Shown one piece after another: positions 1 to 5,366 of a DNA stretch of 5,549 bases (the stretch's first letter is position 1; each line of letters begins with the position of its first letter). The notes under the pieces were generated by a model. That model was not told where the DNA came from. It saw only the letters and a program-made list of their open reading frames with translations, and made no database searches. Made by a program: the position numbers and the translations under genes. Origin of the DNA: CAYLZW01 sp964388085 (GTDB lineage Bacteria > Myxococcota > UBA727 > CAYLZW01). The stretch is from assembly GCA_964388085.1 (NCBI GenBank), contig CAYLZW010000367.1, forward strand, positions 1-5,549, written 5' to 3'.

Positions 1-22
1 TCCGTTCCTGTTCTATTGCTTT

Positions 23-46
23 GCCCGAAGGGCTGCTAAGCAGCCC
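23..46 (+). promoter_or_regulatory. Overlapping inverted repeats in the secD leader
   Basis: Two hairpins share one arm. GCCC (23-26) can pair with GGGC (30-33) around a GAA loop. Alternatively GGGCTGCT (30-37) pairs with AGCAGCCC (39-46), a perfect 8-base inverted repeat with one central base, folding in practice as a 6-bp stem with a 5-nt loop. The two folds exclude each other because both use 30-33. The structure ends 26 nt before the secD ATG and 16 nt before its ribosome binding site. There is no T-run after it, so a classical intrinsic terminator is unlikely. A leader or attenuation role is inference; it could also be the remains of an intergenic hairpin after the upstream gene. Confidence 0.35.
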
Positions 47-62
47 ACCCGCCGCCAGGCGT

Positions 63-67
63 GGGAG
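63..67 (+). promoter_or_regulatory. Ribosome binding site of secD
   Basis: GGGAG lies 5 nt before the ATG at 73. It favours that ATG over the in-frame GTG at 61, which overlaps the site and has no purine-rich sequence at a suitable distance upstream. The protein starting at 73 (MQNTWFVRLLISL) begins directly with the first SecD membrane helix, as expected. Confidence 0.6.
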
Positions 68-72
68 TCCCC

Positions 73-1872
73 ATGCAGAACACGTGGTTTGTCAGGCTGC
101 TCATCTCGCTCGGCATGCTCGGAGCAGCCCTCTATTTCCTCGTCCCCACCGGGATCTACTTCTCGCTCACCCCCGAGGAGACCCGCGAGGTCCGCCAGGA
201 CAAAGCGGCGTGGGAGAAACACGTCCCTGCGTGGGCGCCGAGCTCGCACATCGTGCCCGGCCTCGATCTGCAGGGCGGCGTGCACATGGTGCTCGGCGTG
301 AACCTCGAGAAGGCGGTCACCGACCGCGCCTCGCGCGCCGCGCAGCGCCTCAAGACCGAGCTCGAGGACAAGGGCGTCGCCTTCGAGCGCGTCGAGCACA
401 TCGTCGATCCCGAGACCGGCTACGGCACGCGCATCGAGGTGGTGTTCAAGACGCCCGAGGCGGCCGACACCTACGAGAAGGACATCGCGCAGTTCTTCGG
501 TGACCTCGAGATCGTCTCGCAGTCGAGCACCGAGCTCGCCCTGCGCGTACCGCCCGAGGTCATCGACCAGATCAGCAACGACGCCGTCGACCAGACCATC
601 AAGACCATCCGCAACCGCATCGACTCCATGGGCGTGACGGAGCCGTCCATCGCCAAGCGCGGCGACGACCAGATCCAGATCCAGCTGCCCGGCTACAACA
701 ACCCGCAAGAGGCGAAGTCGCTCATCGGCCGCACGGCGCAGCTCGAGTTCATGATGGCCAACGACGAGGCCGACTTCCTCACCAAGCTCACGGACCTCCC
801 CGCCGGCGTCACCCTGCAGCAGAGCGTCTTCCAGCGCCCGGACGGCGGCTACGGCAACGACATCTACCTCGAGTTCTCCGAGAACCAGCTCGACGAGCTG
901 AAGACGTACCTCACGGGCAAGGTGCCGCTCGACTACGTCGTCAAGTACGGCACCCTCGGTCGTAAGAACGACGCCGGCCAGGACATGATGCGCAGCTACA
1001 CGCTGAACCGTCAGGTGGAGCTCACCGGCGACGAGCTCGTCGACGCGCGCGTGGCGCTCGGCTCCCCCGAGAACCCGCGGCCCTTCGTCTCCCTCGACTT
1101 CTCCGTCGCCGGTGGACGCCGCTTCGGCGAGCTCACCACCAAGAGCGTCGGCAAGCGCATGGCCATCGTGCTCGAGGACATCGTCGACTCGGCGCCGGTC
1201 ATCAACGAGCCCATCACCGGCGGCTCGGCGCAGATCACCATGGGCGGCAACCGCACGCGCGACGAGATGATCCGCGACGCCAATCAGCTCGCGCTCGTCT
1301 TGAAGGCCGGCGCCCTGCCCGCGCCCGTCACCTTCCGCGAAGAGCGCACCGTCGGTCCGTCCCTCGGCGCGGAGACCGTGCGCTCCGGCGCCCTGGCGTC
1401 GGGTCTCGCCGGCGTCCTGATCGTGCTGTTCATGTGCTTCTACTACCGCTTCTCGGGGTTGCTGAGCGTGCTCGGCCTCGTGTTCAACATGGCCTTCCTG
1501 CTCGGCATCCTGTCCTGGCTCGGCGCCACGCTCACCTTGCCGGGCATCGCCGGCCTCGTGCTCACGGTCGGTATGGCCATCGACGCCAACGTCATCATCA
1601 ACGAACGCATTCGAGACGAGCTGCGGGCCGGCAAGACACCCAGATCGGCCGTCGGGTCCGGCTTCGAGAACGCCTTCAGCGCCATCCTCGACGGCAACGT
1701 GACCACGTTCATCGCCGGCATGGTGCTGTGGCAGTTCGGCACCGGCCCCGTGCAGAACTTCGCGACCACGCTGCTCATCGGCGTCATTACGTCCGTCGTG
1801 AGCGCGGTCTTCATCACGCGCGTCTTCTTCGACATCGCCACGGCCAAGGGGCCGGAGAAGCTGTCCATCTAA
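73..1872 (+). CDS. secD: Protein translocase subunit SecD
   Basis: This 599-residue inner-membrane protein pairs with SecF and SecYEG and uses the proton gradient to complete export of preproteins from the periplasmic side. Membrane helix 1 is at about residues 6-28. A large periplasmic domain follows, opening with the family motif GLDLQGG (63-69) and containing SAPVINEPITGG (373-384). Then come EERTVGPSLG (423-432) and five further helices between about 440 and 590. The conserved membrane Asp of SecD is in AIDANVIINERIRDEL (Asp504, corresponding to Thermus thermophilus SecDF Asp340), followed by the FGTGP motif. Length is close to E. coli SecD (615), so the full head-bearing periplasmic domain is present. 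An in-frame GTG at 61 would add four residues, but the ribosome binding site favours 73. secF follows after 11 nt. Many SecD genes follow yajC; that gene is not recognisable in the 72 bases upstream. Confidence 0.97.
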   Translation: MQNTWFVRLLISLGMLGAALYFLVPTGIYFSLTPEETREVRQDKAAWEKHVPAWAPSSHIVPGLDLQGGVHMVLGVNLEKAVTDRASRAAQRLKTELEDKGVAFERVEHIVDPETGYGTRIEVVFKTPEAADTYEKDIAQFFGDLEIVSQSSTELALRVPPEVIDQISNDAVDQTIKTIRNRIDSMGVTEPSIAKRGDDQIQIQLPGYNNPQEAKSLIGRTAQLEFMMANDEADFLTKLTDLPAGVTLQQSVFQRPDGGYGNDIYLEFSENQLDELKTYLTGKVPLDYVVKYGTLGRKNDAGQDMMRSYTLNRQVELTGDELVDARVALGSPENPRPFVSLDFSVAGGRRFGELTTKSVGKRMAIVLEDIVDSAPVINEPITGGSAQITMGGNRTRDEMIRDANQLALVLKAGALPAPVTFREERTVGPSLGAETVRSGALASGLAGVLIVLFMCFYYRFSGLLSVLGLVFNMAFLLGILSWLGATLTLPGIAGLVLTVGMAIDANVIINERIRDELRAGKTPRSAVGSGFENAFSAILDGNVTTFIAGMVLWQFGTGPVQNFATTLLIGVITSVVSAVFITRVFFDIATAKGPEKLSI

Positions 1873-1883
1873 CGGGGTCTTCG

Positions 1884-3326
1884 ATGTTCCGCCTATTTGA
1901 TCCCAAGACTCCCATCGACTTCATCGGCAGGCAGGGGCTCGGCCTCAAGGTGTCCGGCACCTTGTTCGCCCTGACCGTCATCCTGCTGCTCGTGCGCGGC
2001 ATCAACTGGGGCGTCGACTTCGTCGGCGGCACCGAGATGCAGGTCAAGTTCCAGAAGGAGGTCAGCACCGAGGACATCCGCCAGGTGCTCGATGACGCCG
2101 GCTTCGACAAGAAGCAAGTGCAGAGCTACGGCACGCCCGAACAGCACGAGATGTTGATCGGCGTTGAGCGCGTCACGACGCTCAAGCAGGATGAGGTCGA
2201 GAAGCTGAGAGGGCTGTTGCAAGACAACCTCGCGACGCTCTCCCCGGGCGGCGAAGGCGAGGTCACGGTGCTCTTCTCCGAGGGTGAGGGTGACCGCGTT
2301 GCCATCTCCTTGCCGCTGCCGCCGCCGCAGCAGGACACCGCCGCGCCGACGCCGCCGCCCGCGCCCGTCGCGGCGAACGACGCCGGACCGAGCGACACCG
2401 CGAGCGCGACCGAGACGCCGGCCGCCGAGCCGCCGGCCACGGAGGCGCCCGCCGCGGACACGGCCACCGCGCAGGCCAAGCGGATCGACAAGCAAGAGGC
2501 CGAGCTCGCCCGGCTCATCGACGAGAAGAGCGGCTACAAGCTGCGCCGCACGAAGAAGGCCGGCGAGGCCGAGTCCACCACCGAGGACGCCATCATCGCC
2601 GAGGACGCCTACCAGGGCCGCGTGAAGTACCTCGTGTACTTCCAGGGCATCTCGTCGGAGATCGAGAAGGCGCTCTCGACCGAGTTCGGCCAGGTCGAGA
2701 TCCGCCGCGTCGACTACGTCGACTCCAAGGTCGCGGAGCAGCTGCGCACCGACGGCGTGCTCGCCATCGTGCTCGCGCTGCTCGGCATCCTCATCTACAT
2801 CGCCATCCGCTTCGACATCTACTTCGCGCCGGGCGCCGTCGTCGCGCTCATCCACGACAGCATCATCGCGCTCGCCATCTTCCCGCTCACCTGGCGCGAG
2901 TTCGACCTGCCCTCCATCGCCGCCATCCTCACGGTCGTCGGCTACTCCATCAACGACACCATCGTGACCTACGACCGCGTGCGCGAGATCGTGCCCGCCG
3001 AGAAGCGCGACACGCTGAGCGAGAGCGAGCTGAAGCACTACGTCAACCAGGGCATCAACGACACCTTCAGCCGCACCATCATCACCGGTCTGACGACGTT
3101 GCTCGCGACGCTGTCGCTGGCCATCTTCGCGACCGGCGCGGTGCAGACCTTCGCCATCGTGTTGACCGTCGGCATCCTGCTCGGCGCCTGGTCGACCATC
3201 ATGATCGCGCCCGCGACCTACTTCTTCCTGCGCCGGAACTTCCACTCGCCGAGCACGCCCACGAGCGGCCTGGCGAAGAGGAAGTCCGGGCTCTCGCGGG
3301 AGGACAAGGCCCGCGGCGTGGTCTGA
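1884..3326 (+). CDS. secF: Protein translocase subunit SecF, enlarged periplasmic domain
   Basis: This is the partner of SecD in the SecDF export motor. Helix 1 is at 21-39, followed by GVDFVGGTE (43-51), the SecF counterpart of the SecD GLDLQGG motif. Helices 2-6 lie between about 291 and 450, with ALIHDSI (321-327), REFDLPSIAAILTVVGYSINDT (338-359) and INDTFSRTI (391-399). Asp358 and Arg397 match the functional Asp637 and Arg671 of T. thermophilus SecDF. The C-terminal tail (452-480) is basic. The protein is 480 residues against the usual 300-330. The excess lies between helices 1 and 2: an Ala/Pro/Thr/Glu-rich linker at about 144-198, then an extra alpha/beta-like stretch (202-270) that runs into the normal IRRVDYVDSKV segment. 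Reading frame and codon use continue through the insert, so it is not a frameshift artefact. The start ATG has only a weak GGGG (1874-1877) upstream, so translation is probably coupled to secD, whose stop is 11 nt before. Confidence 0.95.
   Translation: MFRLFDPKTPIDFIGRQGLGLKVSGTLFALTVILLLVRGINWGVDFVGGTEMQVKFQKEVSTEDIRQVLDDAGFDKKQVQSYGTPEQHEMLIGVERVTTLKQDEVEKLRGLLQDNLATLSPGGEGEVTVLFSEGEGDRVAISLPLPPPQQDTAAPTPPPAPVAANDAGPSDTASATETPAAEPPATEAPAADTATAQAKRIDKQEAELARLIDEKSGYKLRRTKKAGEAESTTEDAIIAEDAYQGRVKYLVYFQGISSEIEKALSTEFGQVEIRRVDYVDSKVAEQLRTDGVLAIVLALLGILIYIAIRFDIYFAPGAVVALIHDSIIALAIFPLTWREFDLPSIAAILTVVGYSINDTIVTYDRVREIVPAEKRDTLSESELKHYVNQGINDTFSRTIITGLTTLLATLSLAIFATGAVQTFAIVLTVGILLGAWSTIMIAPATYFFLRRNFHSPSTPTSGLAKRKSGLSREDKARGVV
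2313..2477 (+). repeat. Low-complexity Ala/Pro/Thr linker within secF
   Basis: Codons 144-198 of secF are nearly all Ala, Pro, Thr, Glu and Asp, written with GCG, GCC, CCG, ACG and GAG triplets. The DNA is an imperfect GC-rich triplet repeat. It encodes a flexible periplasmic linker between two folded-looking parts of the SecF periplasmic domain. Such tracts can vary in length by slippage, so length differences between related strains would be expected. Confidence 0.8.
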
Positions 3327-3346
3327 CGATGGGCCGACAACCGGCG

Positions 3347-3362
3347 CACGGCCTCGGCCGTG
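3347..3362 (+). terminator. Possible hairpin after secF
   Basis: CACGGC-CTCG-GCCGTG is a perfect 6-bp stem with a 4-nt loop, 20 nt after the secF stop codon. A second stem (3373-3386) follows closely. Neither is followed by a T-run, so if these end the sec transcript they would not do so by the canonical intrinsic mechanism. In DNA this GC-rich such hairpins also arise by chance. Confidence 0.25.
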
Positions 3363-3579
3363 GGTGAGCAGCGCGCCTCCGGGCGCTCTCGCGTTGCGCG
3401 CGTGTGCCCCTGGCGCCCGAGGTTCCCACGCCTGTTCGCTGTCCCACGGGACGTCGCGGCGCCGCGGCCGGCGGGCCATGTGCACCGGCTCGTACCGCCT
3501 CCGCAGCGAGGGTCCGGCGGCTTGGCGTCACGCCCAGGAGAGGCGTAGGCTCCTTCAGGTCGCGCCCTTGGAAGCACAC

Positions 3580-3600
3580 GGGCGAACGCCCTTCGGGAGA
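3580..3600 (+). promoter_or_regulatory. exbB-like leader: ribosome binding site with competing stems
   Basis: GGGAGA (3595-3600) is the only Shine-Dalgarno-like sequence before the ATG at 3613, but its 12-nt spacing is long. Just upstream, GGGC (3580-3583) can pair with GCCC (3588-3591). The same C-run (3590-3591, capped by a UUCG loop at 3592-3595) can instead pair with the GG of the ribosome binding site. The stems are short; a regulatory role is only a suggestion. Confidence 0.3.
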
Positions 3601-3612
3601 ACGACAGCAGCG

Positions 3613-4254
3613 ATGAGCAGCATTTTTCAGAACATGAACGAGTACGTGTTCCTCACGACGATCGCCTTCGTCGTCGTGCTGGCCATCTCCCTCGAGCGCA
3701 CGTACACGCTGTATTTCCGCTACCGACTCAGGATCGCGCCCTTCAAGAAGGCGCTCGAGCAGGCGCTCGGCGAGATGGACCTGAACAAGGCGCTGCGCAT
3801 CGTGTCCTTGAACGAGCACCACCCCGTCTGCAAGGCGGCGCGGGCGGGCTTGCTCAAGGCCAACGCCGGCGATCGCGAGCTCGTGCGCGCCATGGAATCG
3901 ACCGCGCTCGAGTCGATGCCGCGCATCCAGGGCTTCACGAGCTACCTCTCCATGCTCGGCAACGTCGGCACGCTGCTCGGCCTCATCGGCACCGTGTTCG
4001 GCATGATCGAGGCGTTCGAGGGCCTCGGCATCAGCGACTCGGGCGCCAAGCAAGAGGTCCTTGCACGCGGTATCGCCATCGCGATGCAGTCGACGGCGCT
4101 CGGCCTCGTCGTCGCCATCCCCGCGACCTTCCTCGCGACCGTGTTCAATAGCCGGCAAGAGCGCATCCTCGACCAGGTCGAGGAGATCGCGCTCAGCGTC
4201 AGCTCGCACATCGCCGCCGCGAACCGCGAAGCCGCTCGTCGCCAGCGCGGCTGA
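3613..4254 (+). CDS. ExbB/TolQ/AglR-family proton channel subunit
   Basis: This 213-residue protein belongs to the MotA/TolQ/ExbB proton channel family, whose pentamers surround an ExbD/TolR dimer and turn proton flow into mechanical work on the envelope. Helix 1 is at about 11-29, followed by a cytoplasmic segment (30-109). Helix 2 is at about 112-135 with LSMLGNVGTLLGLIGTVFGM, and helix 3 at about 152-178 with STALGLVVAIPA. Thr127 and Thr161 fit the pore-lining threonines known in ExbB (Thr148, Thr181) and TolQ (Thr145, Thr178). The C-terminus (180-213) is charged and probably helical. Length is slightly below ExbB or TolQ (about 230-245). The open frame extends far upstream, but that extension is Arg-rich and family-unlike, and MSSIFQNMNEY places helix 1 correctly, so 3613 is chosen. 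Two ExbD/TolR genes follow. Whether it is ExbB, TolQ or a gliding-type AglR cannot be settled from sequence alone. Confidence 0.93.
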   Translation: MSSIFQNMNEYVFLTTIAFVVVLAISLERTYTLYFRYRLRIAPFKKALEQALGEMDLNKALRIVSLNEHHPVCKAARAGLLKANAGDRELVRAMESTALESMPRIQGFTSYLSMLGNVGTLLGLIGTVFGMIEAFEGLGISDSGAKQEVLARGIAIAMQSTALGLVVAIPATFLATVFNSRQERILDQVEEIALSVSSHIAAANREAARRQRG

Positions 4255-4264
4255 GCGAGCGGCC

Positions 4265-4270
4265 AAGGAG
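4265..4270 (+). promoter_or_regulatory. Ribosome binding site supporting a GTG start
   Basis: AAGGAG ends 5 nt before the GTG at 4276. It is the strongest Shine-Dalgarno sequence in the window and decides that the first exbD-like gene starts with GTG. The next in-frame ATG (4342) would fall inside the transmembrane helix and remove its essential Asp. Confidence 0.8.
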
Positions 4271-4275
4271 AACAC

Positions 4276-4791
4276 GTGCGCAGGCGCAGCTCGGAGCCCG
4301 AGGAGCTCAACCTCGCCGCCCTCATCGACATCTTCAGCACCATGCTGTTTTTCCTGATGACGACGGTGAGCTTCATGAGCCTCAAGACGCTGAACGCGGC
4401 GGTGCCGGCCCTCTCGAAGGGTGCGGTCGACACCGACGACGGCGTCAACGTCTCCGTGCGCGTCACCGAAGAGGGCTACGTCTTTCAGGCCTCGGGTCAG
4501 CCGGCGGACACCTCGCAAAAGGAGCTCTCGGTGAACGTCGAGATCCCTCGCACGAAGGGCCTGCTCGGCGGCGAGCCGCGCTGGGACGCGAAGGCGCTCA
4601 CGGAGGAGTGCTGGAAGGTGAAGAAGATCGCGCCCGAGGTGAAGACCGTCATGATCTTCCCCGAGCCGGACGTCCCCTTCGACACCGTCGTGCTCGCCAT
4701 GGACGCGACCCGCGAGATGCCCTCCATCATCGACAACTCGAAGCGCGTCCCGCTGTTCACGCGGCCGGTGCTCTCCGAGCTCATCAAGTAG
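4276..4791 (+). CDS. ExbD/TolR-family stator subunit, first copy
   Basis: This 171-residue protein is of the ExbD/TolR family: a short cytoplasmic N-terminus (Arg-rich, then EPEE), one membrane helix at about 13-34, and a periplasmic domain. The helix carries the family's essential proton-binding Asp in LIDIFSTMLFFLM (Asp18, equivalent to ExbD Asp25 and TolR Asp23). The periplasmic end keeps the family pattern DVPFDTVVLAMD (132-143), like the DKxVPYGTVVxVMD motif of ExbD. It lacks the usual following AGF segment and ends with a divergent tail. A central stretch (about 50-120) is longer than in compact ExbD proteins and contains EECWK. It lies 21 nt after the exbB-like gene and 15 nt before the second copy, so one operon is clear. 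It differs strongly from the second copy and is probably a distinct subunit, not a recent duplicate. Confidence 0.88.
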   Translation: MRRRSSEPEELNLAALIDIFSTMLFFLMTTVSFMSLKTLNAAVPALSKGAVDTDDGVNVSVRVTEEGYVFQASGQPADTSQKELSVNVEIPRTKGLLGGEPRWDAKALTEECWKVKKIAPEVKTVMIFPEPDVPFDTVVLAMDATREMPSIIDNSKRVPLFTRPVLSELIK

Positions 4792-4796
4792 GACGC

Positions 4797-4800
4797 AGGA
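4797..4800 (+). promoter_or_regulatory. Ribosome binding site of the second exbD-like gene
   Basis: AGGA lies 6 nt before the ATG at 4807 and only 5 nt after the stop of the preceding gene, consistent with translational coupling within the operon. Confidence 0.5.
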
Positions 4801-4806
4801 CCGTCG

Positions 4807-5358
4807 ATGTCGTTCTTCCTGAAGAAGAAGCGCAAGCGTTCGGGCGTCAGCCAAGCGCTGAACATCACGCCCCTCATCGACATCAACGCGAACCTGCTGT
4901 TCTTCTTGATGATCAACGCCTCCGTGCAGGAGGACCGCCTCGACGCCGGCAAGGAGGTCGAGCTCCCCGAGTCCACCGTTAAGACCGCGGAGGCCGGCGA
5001 TCTCATCTCTCTCGTGGTCGGGCTGGATCATGTGAGCGTGAACGAGATCGAGATCATGAAGCTGAACGGCGGCGCCTTCTTCGAGAAGGACCTCGACACC
5101 TCCAAGAAGAACCGCATCAAGCCGCTCTACGAAGAGCTGACTACACGTTTTCAGGACCTCGTGAAGGCAGGCGCGCAGCCGGGCAAGAAGGGCGGCGAGG
5201 ACGACGGGCTGCCCGTGGTGCTCGTGCAAGCAGACAAACGCCTGCCGTACCACACGGTGTCGAAGCTGATGCGCACGTGCGGGCAGGCGGGCTTCACGAA
5301 GTTCCGCTTCGCGGCGACCGAGGTGCTCTCGCGCAACGCGCCGGCGCCGACGCCCTGA
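4807..5358 (+). CDS. ExbD/TolR-family stator subunit, second copy
   Basis: This 183-residue protein has the ExbD/TolR layout: a very basic cytoplasmic N-terminus (FLKKKRKR), the classic entry LNITPLID, one membrane helix at about 21-39, and a periplasmic domain. Asp25 is the expected proton-carrying residue. The helix is unusual in holding three Asn (27, 29 and 37). The C-terminal part VVLVQADKRLPYHTVSKLM (137-155) followed by QAGFTKFRFA (160-169) is a textbook ExbD/TolR C-terminal motif. A Lys/Gly-rich stretch (about 122-133) in the periplasmic domain looks like a flexible loop. The start is set by AGGA 6 nt upstream. It probably forms a heterodimer with the first copy inside the ExbB-like pentamer, by analogy with two-TolR systems such as AglQ and AglS; this is inference. 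It is the last gene of the operon, and its stop lies 3 nt from the stop of the convergent gene. Confidence 0.92.
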   Translation: MSFFLKKKRKRSGVSQALNITPLIDINANLLFFLMINASVQEDRLDAGKEVELPESTVKTAEAGDLISLVVGLDHVSVNEIEIMKLNGGAFFEKDLDTSKKNRIKPLYEELTTRFQDLVKAGAQPGKKGGEDDGLPVVLVQADKRLPYHTVSKLMRTCGQAGFTKFRFAATEVLSRNAPAPTP

Positions 5359-5366
5359 GGCTCAGG
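5354..5366. repeat. Palindrome holding both convergent stop codons
   Basis: CCTGAG-G-CTCAGG is a perfect 13-base palindrome with one central base. It contains the TGA of the exbD-like gene (5356-5358) and, on the other strand, the TGA of the BKACE gene (5362-5364), placed symmetrically. As RNA it folds only as a short 4-bp stem with a 5-nt loop, with no T-run, so a terminator role is doubtful. Confidence 0.6.

Larger units (their letters stand above)
3327..3612 (+). other. 286-nt gap between secF and the exbB-like gene
   Basis: I see no convincing gene here. Open frames cross it on both strands, but their products are Arg/Ala/Pro/Gly-rich and resemble no family, as expected of shadow frames in high-GC DNA. 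It holds several GC-rich inverted repeats: CACGGC/GCCGTG (3347-3362), GCGCC/GGCGC (3373-3386), the 12-base palindrome CGCGGCGCCGCG (3455-3466) and GGGC/GCCC (3580-3591). The sec transcript probably ends here and the three-gene stator operon probably has its own promoter here. No clear sigma-70 or sigma-54 promoter can be read. A small RNA cannot be excluded. Confidence 0.6.

Noticed and set aside
1..39. Possible 3' end of yajC in frame 1
   Set aside because: The 12 visible codons (SVPVLLLCPKGC) are too few and too unlike YajC C-termini, and frames 2 and 3 are open as well. The upstream gene cannot be named.
1434..1883. Upstream extension of the secF frame into secD
   Set aside because: Its residues are Arg/His-rich and read out of frame over the SecD membrane helices. 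MFRLFDPKTPIDFIG at 1884 is the normal SecF beginning.
2284..2625. 113-residue Arg/Pro-rich + strand open frame
   Set aside because: It is the +1 reading of the Ala/Pro/Thr linker of secF; Arg and Pro arise directly from the shifted GCC/CCG triplets.
3411..3426. Sigma-54-like promoter (TGGC...TTCC) before the exbB-like gene
   Set aside because: The spacing between the two elements is one base too long and the -12 element lacks TTGC, so it does not meet the consensus.
1893..3485. 530-residue open frame on the - strand opposite secF
   Set aside because: It has the same Arg/Leu/Asp/Val-rich composition and lies wholly opposite the well-supported secF. It is a shadow frame.
3364..3612. Longer N-terminus for the exbB-like protein (83 extra residues)
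   Set aside because: The extension is Arg/Ala/Gly-rich, has no membrane or family features, and lies in the structured gap. The ATG at 3613 gives the normal family N-terminus.
3199..5253. 684-residue open frame on the - strand
   Set aside because: It lies antisense to three clear + strand genes, its product is dominated by Arg, Leu, Glu, Val, Asp and His, and it matches no family. It is the usual mirror frame of GC3-rich coding DNA.
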